From Phaeoceros laevis (Eukaryota > Anthocerotophyta > Anthocerotopsida > Notothyladales), in contig JBNGIQ010008328.1 in NCBI GenBank assembly GCA_049999765.1, positions 62,001 to 126,000 of the forward strand: DNA of 64,000 bases, written 5' to 3'. Under the pieces are notes generated by a model. It was not told the DNA's origin and made no database searches. It saw only the letters and a program-made list of their open reading frames with translations. Each line of letters opens with the position of its first letter. The first letter of the stretch is position 1. The position numbers and the translations under genes were made by a program. This document shows, one piece after another, positions 55,443-64,000 of the stretch.

Positions 55443-58400
55443 ATGAGAGGACTTCCTTTCCTCAGGAGCCAAGCCCGCCAGCTGCTGCCGGTGGCTGCTG
55501 CTGCCAAGGCTGAAGCTGTCGGTAAGGAGCTGCAGAGCGGCAACGAGAGGTGGAAACACCACAGAGGAGAGGCTATTGCTTGTGCAGATTTCGACATTCT
55601 GGACAGCAAAATTTCTCTCCTGGCCACAAATGTTGATCCCCGGCAGGGGGCAGCAGCAGGGCCCAGAGACCGAGGAGACCAGCAGCAGCAGCGAGGCCAA
55701 CATGTTGAGGCGCAAACAATATCGGATTCCCAGGCTGGTTCTGTGTCGGAGGGGACTCTCCCTGCCGATAACGGTCCACCCCCTCCTGCGGCTGCCTTGG
55801 GCGCCGCTGCTGCTGAGAAGCGGCATGCGGCTGCTGCCTCCCCCGACGGCCTGCAGAATCTCACTCCACCGCCTCAAATTCGGGCGCGGTCTCCTGACGG
55901 GGCTACTACTGCTGCTCCTACTGCATATGAAGATTGCAAGTACTGTGGGTGCTTGGTCAAATCGATGTCCGCGCACCTCCCCCTGTGCGCTCTTGCCCAG
56001 GGCAGGAACCCCTCCTCAGCAGCAGCGCGGGGCACAGCAGGAGAGAGCAGCGGAGGCGGCGATGGTGAGAGGTTCCACAGCGGCCAGTCTTGGGATGAAG
56101 GCGCGGGAGCCAGCGTGTTGGGTACTCCCACCAGCTCGATGAAGCTGCTGGCCAGGAATGACGGGAGGCCCTTGCCGGCGGCGGGAGATGGCAGGTTGCC
56201 AATTCTGAAGAGGAAAAGAGATGTGGAAGAATTGGATGGGAATGGTGGTGGTGCCACTGCCAGGTCCAAGTACGAGGAGCATGACACGGTAGAAAGGAAG
56301 CTGGTGTACAACGTGGAGCAGAATGCCGTTCTGAGTAGAGGGCAGACGAGGACGGGGGCAGCAGCAAACTACTCTTCTGTGGTGAAGGAGAAGGAACAGT
56401 ACAAGGCCCTGCTGCAGAGTGCTAAAAAGGATGCGATGCTGTTGCGGCAGGAGAAGGAAAAGGTGAGCAGGGAGCTGAAGATGACAGAGGAAATGCGGGA
56501 GACCGATGTGAAACGCAGGAAAGACGTGGTGGCTTCTCACAAGAAGCTGTGTGCTGAGGTGGCTGCTCTCAAGAAGACGAATGAGACGTTGAATGACGCG
56601 TTCGCAAGTCTTCAGCACGAAAATGAGCAGCTGAAAGTCCAGATTCAAGAGGTGGAAAAGAGGCTCGAGCAGGCGGAGGAGAGGCACGAGCAGGCGAAGG
56701 TTGAGTTGGAGGAGGAAAGGAAACAGAACAAGATGCAGCTGAGGAACGTAGAACAAGGAAAAGATCAAGCGTGTAAGGAGGCATCCGAAACGGTAGCAAG
56801 GCTGCAAGCCCAGCAGAAGGGAAGTGCGAAGGCCTTGAAAGCGAAAGAGAATGAGGTGAAAGCTGCAAGGAAGGCAGAGAAACGCTATCAGAAGGAGTTA
56901 GCTAAGCTGAGGGAGGTAGCTAAGCTGAGGGAGGAGTTGTTGCGCAAGGAGAAGGAATTGAACATCAAACTGGCATCGTGCAAAAAGGCAAAGGACGAGC
57001 TGGATGCCGAGTTGCAAGTAATCAAGATTGTGCGCAAAGAGGACAAGGAAAAGGCGGACGCCAGGATAGGTACTTTGCTGGCACACGAAAAGGAGATGGC
57101 TTCTGAAAGGGAAAAATTGGAAGAGAAATTACGAGATTCGGAGCAGTTGCGGCAACGTGTTTTTGAATCGTTGGGCCGTGAACAGGAGGACAAGCAGCAA
57201 CTGCTGAAAAAGCACGAAAGCACCTTGAAACAGCACGAAATCACCTTGTCCTCTTGCCAAAAAGAGGGAGAAACTAGAGTCCAAAAAATGCTGGAGGAGC
57301 AGCGCAGGTTCTCCCTACAACAGCAGGAACTGAGGACACAGAAGATTGAAGAATCACACCGGCTGAGGACACAGGAGATTGAAAAATCGTACCGGTTCTC
57401 CCTACAACAGCAGGAACTGAGGACGCAGAAGATTGAAGAATCTCACCGGCTCCAGATGGAAGCACTCGAAAAGCAGAAAAAAAAGGTTGATGAGGTTCTC
57501 CTTGAGAAAGCAGAGTTGCAAAGGGAGAAGGAAGCCGAGACTCAGGCTTTTCTGCTTGACAAGGAAGCCCTTAAGAAAGAGACAGCGAAGTTCCAACATC
57601 TGCTAGAGAATTTTATGCTAGAGAAGGTTTTGCTAGAGAAGCAAAAGGAAGAGAGCATGTCTGAACTTCTCCGAGAGCACGAAGTAAGCAAGGTTGAGTG
57701 GCAATCATCCATGAAGGAGGCCTTGGTCAGAGAGGAAGAGTGTAGGCAGGAGCTCAGCGTTGCCAAGAACGAAACTTTGATGCTGTATTCAGTCATGCGT
57801 GAGAACGAAGACCTTAGAGCACAGGTGAACACAGCGAAACTAACAGCTTCCTGCCTGCTTTCTCTCGCAAGAAGACATGACGATCACCAAAAGGAAGTCA
57901 AGCTGGCAAATGACCGTCTTGTTTGGTTGACAAGAGAGAACGACAACCTCAAAGATGTTTCTTGGGGTCTGCGCGAACGCCTTCTGGCCTTATCGCAGGA
58001 GAAGGAACGGCTGGAGGCTCAGCTCACCTTGCAGTTGACGCTGCAAGAGGAGAAAACCTTGGCTGTAGAAGCCCTCCGTACAGAGAAAGAGGCCTTACAG
58101 CAGCGTCTGCAATGTGCACCTGTTTTGCAGCAGTCTTCTGACTATGAATCCGCTTTATGCAAGGGAACAAGTGAAGTTCCGGAGCAGGATGTTGAATTCC
58201 CCGTGTGTGTGGAAAACAGAGAGGACGAATTTCTGGTGGAGCCAATGAATGAAGATCTGCCGCAGGGTGCTGAATGCAGATCCGCTGTTGGTGCTGTGGA
58301 GCCTATGGATGGAGATCAGCAGCAGGGTGTCGAATCTTATCCTCCTTCGGGTGTGGTCCTCGCTGTGGATGAAGACGTCCTGCATTTTGTTGAATGCACA

Positions 58401-58658
58401 TTTCCTGTATGTGAGGCTGAGCCTTCCACCATCATGCAACACGAAGAAAACAAGGCGATGAGTAGTGGATTAGAAATCGTTCTGTATTCTGGGCCTGATA
58501 ATAGGACCCAGTTTTCGCCCTCAATCTATGTTATGCCAGGTATAGCTGGCCTGAGCATGCGTCACATGGCAAGGATGGACGTTGGTGTGGGAACGGCAAC
58601 TGCCATTGTGCCCTACAGGCCTCTTCAGATTCGAGACGTTGATCAGGACAGCGACTAG
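55443..58658 (+). CDS. large coiled-coil protein with one C2HC-like finger
   Basis: An intronless frame. The first ATG is at 55443, since upstream codons open only with TTG, giving 1071 residues. An Ala/Pro-rich N-terminal part leads to CKYCGCLVKSMSAHLPLC near residue 165, a C-x2-C...H-x3-C site that could bind zinc. From about 310 to 910 it is an almost continuous Glu/Lys/Gln-rich coiled coil, including a duplicated block of about 30 residues (QQELRTQKIEESHRL) near 650-690. The C terminus has three imperfect 20-residue repeats (VEPMNEDLPQGAECRSAVGA type). I do not recognise a named family. It could be a structural or motor-adaptor protein, but coiled coils are poor evidence of function. Confidence 0.75.
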   Translation: MRGLPFLRSQARQLLPVAAAAKAEAVGKELQSGNERWKHHRGEAIACADFDILDSKISLLATNVDPRQGAAAGPRDRGDQQQQRGQHVEAQTISDSQAGSVSEGTLPADNGPPPPAAALGAAAAEKRHAAAASPDGLQNLTPPPQIRARSPDGATTAAPTAYEDCKYCGCLVKSMSAHLPLCALAQGRNPSSAAARGTAGESSGGGDGERFHSGQSWDEGAGASVLGTPTSSMKLLARNDGRPLPAAGDGRLPILKRKRDVEELDGNGGGATARSKYEEHDTVERKLVYNVEQNAVLSRGQTRTGAAANYSSVVKEKEQYKALLQSAKKDAMLLRQEKEKVSRELKMTEEMRETDVKRRKDVVASHKKLCAEVAALKKTNETLNDAFASLQHENEQLKVQIQEVEKRLEQAEERHEQAKVELEEERKQNKMQLRNVEQGKDQACKEASETVARLQAQQKGSAKALKAKENEVKAARKAEKRYQKELAKLREVAKLREELLRKEKELNIKLASCKKAKDELDAELQVIKIVRKEDKEKADARIGTLLAHEKEMASEREKLEEKLRDSEQLRQRVFESLGREQEDKQQLLKKHESTLKQHEITLSSCQKEGETRVQKMLEEQRRFSLQQQELRTQKIEESHRLRTQEIEKSYRFSLQQQELRTQKIEESHRLQMEALEKQKKKVDEVLLEKAELQREKEAETQAFLLDKEALKKETAKFQHLLENFMLEKVLLEKQKEESMSELLREHEVSKVEWQSSMKEALVREEECRQELSVAKNETLMLYSVMRENEDLRAQVNTAKLTASCLLSLARRHDDHQKEVKLANDRLVWLTRENDNLKDVSWGLRERLLALSQEKERLEAQLTLQLTLQEEKTLAVEALRTEKEALQQRLQCAPVLQQSSDYESALCKGTSEVPEQDVEFPVCVENREDEFLVEPMNEDLPQGAECRSAVGAVEPMDGDQQQGVESYPPSGVVLAVDEDVLHFVECTFPVCEAEPSTIMQHEENKAMSSGLEIVLYSGPDNRTQFSPSIYVMPGIAGLSMRHMARMDVGVGTATAIVPYRPLQIRDVDQDSD

Positions 58659-59278
58659 CCCACCGTTTTACCTGACCAACTGGGGATGTATGTACACAAT
58701 TGCTGTTTCCTTCTTTTAATTTAAGCACTCCGACAGGAGTTTGTAACTTTGGTTGTGCTAGAGGATCTTCTGAAGAGCCTTCCATTCATGTGCTAGAGAA
58801 GACCTAAACTTCGAACTTTTCATCTGGAATTTTTGGCACCGTGAGATGTAGAACTGCTTGCACACCGAACTATTGAATCTTAATGGCAGTGGAGGAGGTT
58901 CGACATCCTTCATGACTGTATCCAACAGCGGCACAGTAGGTGCAAGGAAAGGCGATGTAGTACTGAAGGAGGAAATTAGCTTGTGGCTTCGGTTTATTGC
59001 ACCTGGCATCACTAACTTACTCCAACTGGATTTACACCGTTGATTTGGGTGGCACTCTGAATGAAGGACCCTCATGATCTGGTGATGAAGGACGCCATGA
59101 ACACTTGAGGCCACAATTTTCAATAAACCTAAAACCCTTGTCATGGGTAATTCCAGGCTCGGGCAGTAAGGGTTCCAAACCATAAGCCCTAAGTACTTAA
59201 ACCCTAATCGACAGAGTCGTGTCTCCTTTCCAGCTCGAGGCGCCCGACGAACAGCGGGGCTGCTGCGCTACCTCCGAT
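58659..59278. promoter_or_regulatory. upstream region of RPL7a with telo-box
   Basis: About 620 bp of non-coding DNA. AAACCCTAA at 59199-59207, about 75 bp before the start codon, is a plant telo-box, and AAGCCCTAA lies near 59184. Telo-boxes near the transcription start are usual in plant ribosomal-protein promoters. The start site itself is not visible. Confidence 0.5.
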
Positions 59279-60487
59279 ATGGTATGTATAGCCCCTGCCA
59301 GCGGGGGCCCGTAGTCGGTGCAACCTGTGTGAGCGTTTCTGAAACTGTGGCGCGTTATTTGTTGGTGCAGGCACCAAAGAGGGGTACTTTGAAGACTCCG
59401 GTCCCGGCGCCGGTGGAGAAGAAGAAGGTATGAAGTGCTGCACGAGCATGCTTCGTGAAATGCACTGCTGGTCGTTCAGCCCGGCTGCGCCTGACCGTGG
59501 TTTCTGGCAGGTTCCGGAGAAGGTGGTCAACCCTCTATTTGAGAAGAGGCCGAAACAGTTCGGAATTGGTGGATCGCTGCCTCCGAAGAGGGATTTACAC
59601 AGATTTGTGAAATGGCCCAAGTATGTGCGTATCCAGCGTCAACGTCGTGTTCTAAATCAGCGATTGAAGGTGCCTCCAACACTGAACCAGTTCACAAAGA
59701 CCTTGGACAAGAACTTAGGTATGGTCAGCATTCTACTTGTGTTTGATTGCGTAGTGGAAAAGAGGTGTTGAGCTAGACGTTGAGTTCTATGTCTTCAATT
59801 GCTGCAGCGTCCAGCCTCTTTAAGATGCTGTTGAAATACCGGCCTGAGGACAAGGCAGCGAAGAAGGAGCGACTGTTGAAGAAGGCCCACGCCGAGGCTG
59901 AAGGCAAGACCGTGGAGAGCAAGAAGCCCTTGGTGGTGAAGTACGGCATCAACCACATCACCTACCTCATCGAGCAGGTTTGATATTGTCTGCAGTTTGA
60001 GTGAACGAAGCAGCCAGGAGTTGTTGGGCCCGGCTGACTGTTCTTCACTTTTGCAGAGCAAGGCACAACTCGTGGTCATTGCTCACGACGTAGACCCCAT
60101 CGAGCTGGTGGTCTGGCTTCCAGCTTTATGCAGGAAGCAGGGAATTCCTTACTGCATAGTGAAAGGCAAGTCCCGCCTCGGAGAGATCGTGCACTCTAGG
60201 ACAGCCACAGCGTTGTGCTTGACTTCTGTGAAGAACGAGGACAAGCACGACTTCAGCAAGATAGTGGAAGCGGTTAAGGTAATTGTAGTATTGCCATTAT
60301 TTCTTTGTTGGCCATAATCTATTTCTCCGTACTGACGTGTTGGTGGGAAATGCAGGCAAACTTCAACGATCGCTACGACGAGTACAGGAAGCAGTGGGGA
60401 GGAGGAATCATGGGGGTAAAATCTCAGGCCAAGTCTAAGATCAAAGACAAGGTTTTGGCAAGAGAGGCAGCCCAGCGGTTGTCGTAA
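59279..60487 (+). CDS. RPL7A: 60S ribosomal protein eL8 (RPL7a)
   Basis: Exons 59279-59281, 59371-59427, 59511-59718, 59808-59977, 60057-60278 and 60356-60487 join in phase to 263 residues. The first coding exon is just the ATG. Motifs: [93 protein letters not shown] and [14 protein letters not shown]. These identify eL8, an L7Ae-fold protein of the large subunit that binds rRNA K-turns. Length fits plant eL8. I looked for box C/D snoRNA motifs in its introns, where animals often keep them, and saw none. Confidence 0.97.
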
Positions 60488-60769
60488 GCTTAGAGTTGAG
60501 TACTTGCGGGATCAGACCACCAGTTTTGTCATCATTATTACTTCATGGTCTCCAGTGCATGCGAACCGGGGACCCTGCATGGATGTCGGCCTAGTTGCTT
60601 TTGTTAATGCTTGCACAGAGTGTGTCGACGTGCCGTCATGTCCACTGTTAGTTCGCTCTTTTCCAGAGCTCTAATGATTCCCATTGAACTTCGTCACATG
60701 AAGGACTGTGGCGTTACTCATTCTTCAGAAAAGGTGTACTGAGTTTATTCCCTGAAAGCAAGCCTGCAA
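60488..60769. other. 3' region of RPL7a
   Basis: Non-coding, probably the 3' UTR and spacer. No gene is seen. Confidence 0.5.
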
Positions 60770-62250
60770 GTGGCTAGACGAACCTGCCAGGGCAGCTCGC
60801 TGGAGGGAGCAGGCCCTCATCTGACCCGGTTGACTGTGAGCCATATCCTAACACGAAAGCATGGTACAAATGGCCTGCCTTTTGTCCCTGGCTGTGATAG
60901 CTCGCTCACTTTGGCGACCAGTGCATCCACCCATGCAGGCCTTTCGTCTGCAGAAACCTGGCCACCCCCAACTTTTCCTTCGTCGCTTCCAAGAACATGG
61001 ACAAACACCGGTCCCTAAAGTTCAGAATCTTCAAAGCCGATGATGCCAAGAAGTTTCGTATCTCCATCTTCGCTGTCCTGAAGATCAATCCTGCACTAGC
61101 CTCAAAAGCTGCAGCAGGTTTCGAGTGTATGAAAGGTGCCTTGATCCTGGCAAGCAACGACTGAAGATACATTTGGACTTGACCAGCTTGACGATTGCTC
61201 AGCTTGATCAGGTGTATAACTTGCATTAGGATGGGAGGGAGCTACTGCGCTTGGAGAGGCCCAGAAGGTGAATCGAAGTCTAGTGCTTTTGGACGTTTCT
61301 TCGAACTTACTTGAAAAGGATGGAATCTAGTCGTTGCTGAAGCCCTTCACAGCAGCCATCACCTTCCGGAAAACACAGTACCTGCAACACCCCATAGAGG
61401 CTCCCTTTTTGTCTTCCCTCTCAAGAGGTTGCACATTTTGGGTTTCTGCGCATCTTGGGATACCTGACTGAGAGCTTGCAGGAGACTGAACAGGTTAAAG
61501 TTCCCATTTGTTCCCAGAAAAATGCGGTCTCCCTACGTGGGCTACCATACTTGACAGGTTTATCTGGTTGTCATTCTGGACCAGGTTCTACAAACTCTGC
61601 TTATTGGTGGGGGTTCAAACAAGCTATTCAAGAAGGGGGCCAAGGCTGTCAATCGGATGCTGCGAACTAACCAATCCTTGACTGAACTCTCCGTAAATCT
61701 CAACCCCCGTAGTGACTCTCACAAGTATGTACTTTGTACTGATTCTCTACCTACTGTACTGCCAGGACCAGTGACCGTTTTCCAGCATCAGGCCAATAAA
61801 GTACTTCGGAGATTGACTATTCGGTTCACACGGAAAGCAGAAGGTAACCCTCAGTCAGGAGACGTGCCAATGTGTTGTCCAAATCGTTTTGCAAAGGAAA
61901 TGCGTTTTCGTTGGTTTTAGGAGCTTGTGGTGTATAGCTGAGAGCTTCACTTTTCTGTCAGGCAGTAATGGAGCGCAGGGAATCATCAAGATAGTGAAAA
62001 ACAATTATTTGTTAAGGGTCCTGACTCTAATAAATTTTGAGCACTCCTGAGAATCAGAGGATATCAAGAACCTTCAGTTGACCCGGCACACGAAAGTTCA
62101 GTTGCAGGAGGCTAATCTTGGTGGCTCCCTCGAGGTAGCTGATATGTTTCGTCCTCTAAAATGCAGGAAAGGTTTCTAAAATCTTGGACGGGTAAGTCTT
62201 CTGTGCCTTTTAAAGCATTGTGGAGAAGGATAAAAAATCTTCACCATTAC

Positions 62251-63088
62251 TGTAGGAAGTCAGCTACCGGGGATACATTAGACCACCTAATCAAAGACCA
62301 CTTCGTCTTTCAGGTAAGCCACAATACAGCAACTCATGCGTGCCCTGCTTTTCCTAAGGCTAGTTGCCCAAGTGTCCTTCTGAGCTAATAACATGTTGGA
62401 ATAGCAGGTCTCCTTGGACAACTGACAAAAAGCTCAAGGAAAGGGTGTTTCCTTCGCGTCCTTCGCATGTTTGGATCCATGTGAAGCCGCAGGTAGTGAA
62501 GGTGCCGGTTAAAATATCCTGGTTGGTATCCTGTGTGCCTGTAGACTACATTGTCATTCAACTGCCATGGCCACCTGCTGTTCGATCCGCTGATTTGACA
62601 GGAAATCATTGGAGTTGTCACTGCTTTCACACTGTACAACAAGGTGCACAAATAGATACTGTAGAGGGATAGATCTATGTGCGTCTATTTGTACGATGAC
62701 TCTTCTGGGAGGGGGTATCTGTTCACCGAAATGGGACGGGTTGCCTTATGATAAGATGGTTTCATTCTCCTGCAGGTTTCAGCTCGCCGAGAAGCAGTTA
62801 CACACAAGCAGTATTCAACTTAACAGTAAGTTGAAGGTCATGGAGACTATCAGCCCCGGTTTGCAAATACGAGGTATGAGATCTGTATCCGCACATACAT
62901 GTACAGTAGGTTTCAAGGTCATGGGTAACTATCTCCGGTTTGCAAATAGGAGGGATGAGGTCTGTATCCGGACATGGACAAGATGGACTAAATTAGGGCA
63001 GCAGGATCTCGACCACCAGGAGAGCATCAGACATTGTATCCATTACCACTGTAGGACGTCAGCTGCCAAGGACACATTAGACCACCTG
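62251..63088. repeat. dispersed direct repeat pair within the decayed gene
   Basis: A segment of about 50 bp (ACTGTAGGAMGTCAGCTRCC, then ACATTAGACCACCT) occurs at 62251-62298 and again at 63038-63088 in the same orientation. It probably reflects duplicated exons or a local duplication. Confidence 0.75.
62834..62983. repeat. 81-bp tandem duplication
   Basis: AAGGTCATGG followed by CCGGTTTGCAAATA and GATGAG/TATGAG, then TCTGTATCCG, occurs twice with a period of 81 bp (starting at 62834 and 62915). Confidence 0.85.
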
Positions 63089-64000
63089 CACTGGTGAAAT
63101 GCGCTGAAACTGAATTGAATACTCAATTCTGAGCGTCATCGGATGCTTCTGGTCGACTTTCAACCAAGTCGTTACTGGTTTTGAAGGGGACAGAGTGGGC
63201 AGGGCACAGGAGGAATCTCAAGCGCAGCCCAAGCTTAGCAGCAGAATTTTCAGTTGTTGGTTCTGGGTGTAGCTGCACCAACTGACATTCTGGGTGCACG
63301 GCAAGTTTAATCTGTGCCTCTGTGTGTAATATGGCTCGGGTTCCTCAGATGCCACTCTTAGTCTGCATATGTGGTCAATTTTCCGAAGGAGAGGTAATGC
63401 TTCTGAGCTGGCATACATCAAGTCTCGGGTGCGCCCCAAGTAGTGCTTTGACTGGAGCCCTCACCTACTTCCAAGCAAGGAAATTGGTTTGTCTTGGAAA
63501 TGGGACACAATGTGGGCTGACGATCAGCAACGTGATGAAATCATGAATCTTGTTCCACTACTAGCCCGGTGGTGGTACTCACTCTGTGCAAGTGGTGCAG
63601 GAGTAGGCAGCAGGAATTGCATGGCCCCCAATGGTGGTGCGAGGCGACCATTGCAGAGACGCAAGCGTCAGCAGCGAGGCAACATCCGGGTCCTGGGCAT
63701 CGGAATGTCTTGCGGTTGGGGTACAGTATGCCCCGGTACCGGCACCCTGCCCGGTCCCAGTAGTCCCCCCCCAAGTCTTTGTCTGTGGAGTTCGCTAACC
63801 TCTTCATCTGGAACTCTTTCCGGCCGTGGTACCACATGCCTGGTGTGGATTTTGCAAGCTTAAAGTAATGAGGCCCACTCTACGCTAATGTGGTGGTGCT
63901 AGCTGGCAAAGGCGAGGACTGCGTGCAACTCTCACCTTCTTCGTCATTCCCTACTGGATTCTACTACTACCGCCAAGTAAGTCTCTCTTTTTCTGACTTG

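Larger units (their letters stand above)
60770..63960 (+). pseudogene. decayed LRR-containing gene (possible NLR-like)
   Basis: Short stretches in all three plus frames look like remains of one protein: KFRIFKADDAKKFRIS near 61020-61065, NRSLVLLDVSSNLLEKDG near 61270 and GAKAVNRMLRTNQSLTELSV near 61637. The last two fit ribonuclease-inhibitor-type leucine-rich repeats. A later piece, MCVYLYDDSSGRGYLFTEMG, lies near 62677. Stops and shifts separate them, and internal repeats (listed separately) interrupt the region. No intact domain order can be built. It may be the remnant of an immune-receptor-like gene, but this is a weak call. Confidence 0.4.

Noticed and set aside
56016-56807. 263-codon minus-strand frame under the coiled-coil gene
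   Set aside because: It is leucine-rich low complexity mirroring the GAG/CAG codons of the plus-strand coiled coil.
59282-60355. Box C/D snoRNA in RPL7a introns
   Set aside because: No RTGATGA and CTGA pair with suitable spacing is present in any of the introns.

Overview
The window looks like nuclear DNA of an early-diverging, spore-bearing land plant. Intronless PPR editing-factor genes are expanded. One of them ends in the variant DYW domain (KP in the PG box, terminal GRP) that is known from hornworts, lycophytes and ferns. A CFAP119/CCDC189-like ciliary gene implies swimming sperm. Introns are short (about 70-200 bp) and genes are close together. A hornwort or a lycophyte fits best, but the sequence alone does not name a species.

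Layout. 1-15 kb is gene-rich: the 3' end of a PPR gene, a nucleostemin GTPase (NSN1), 20S proteasome alpha-1 (PAA/PSMA6, broken by a 400-N assembly gap), a pseudouridine kinase of the PfkB family, an alpha-L-fucosidase with a 3' frameshift, and a second PPR gene on the minus strand. 15.5-17.1 kb holds the CFAP119-like gene. 19.6-38.8 kb is a transposon block. 40.4-48.1 kb returns to genes: TAF12, SYS1, a small membrane protein and a P-type PPR, with two abutting TTAA-flanked MITEs at 43.8-44.5 kb. 49.5-50.6 kb has minisatellites and a hAT remnant. 52.2-60.5 kb holds the DYW:KP-type PPR, a 1071-residue coiled-coil protein and ribosomal protein eL8 (RPL7a). The last 3 kb is decayed sequence with leucine-rich-repeat traces.

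The most unusual item is the Ty3/gypsy-type retroelement on the minus strand (about 25.26 to 19.6 kb). A C5 cytosine DNA methyltransferase lies between its protease and its reverse transcriptase. Most of the methyltransferase and the whole RT core share one uninterrupted reading frame (20910-22949). A gag-like frame at 38.7-37.5 kb, same strand, may be the front half of the same element. If so, a roughly 12-kb insertion split it. The intervening DNA carries an L1-like LINE, tandem 0.6-kb repeats and unidentified ORFs. The copy is decayed by stops and frameshifts.

The host genes are unrelated housekeeping and organelle functions (ribosome biogenesis, translation, proteolysis, transcription, Golgi traffic, RNA editing) and form no operon-like unit.
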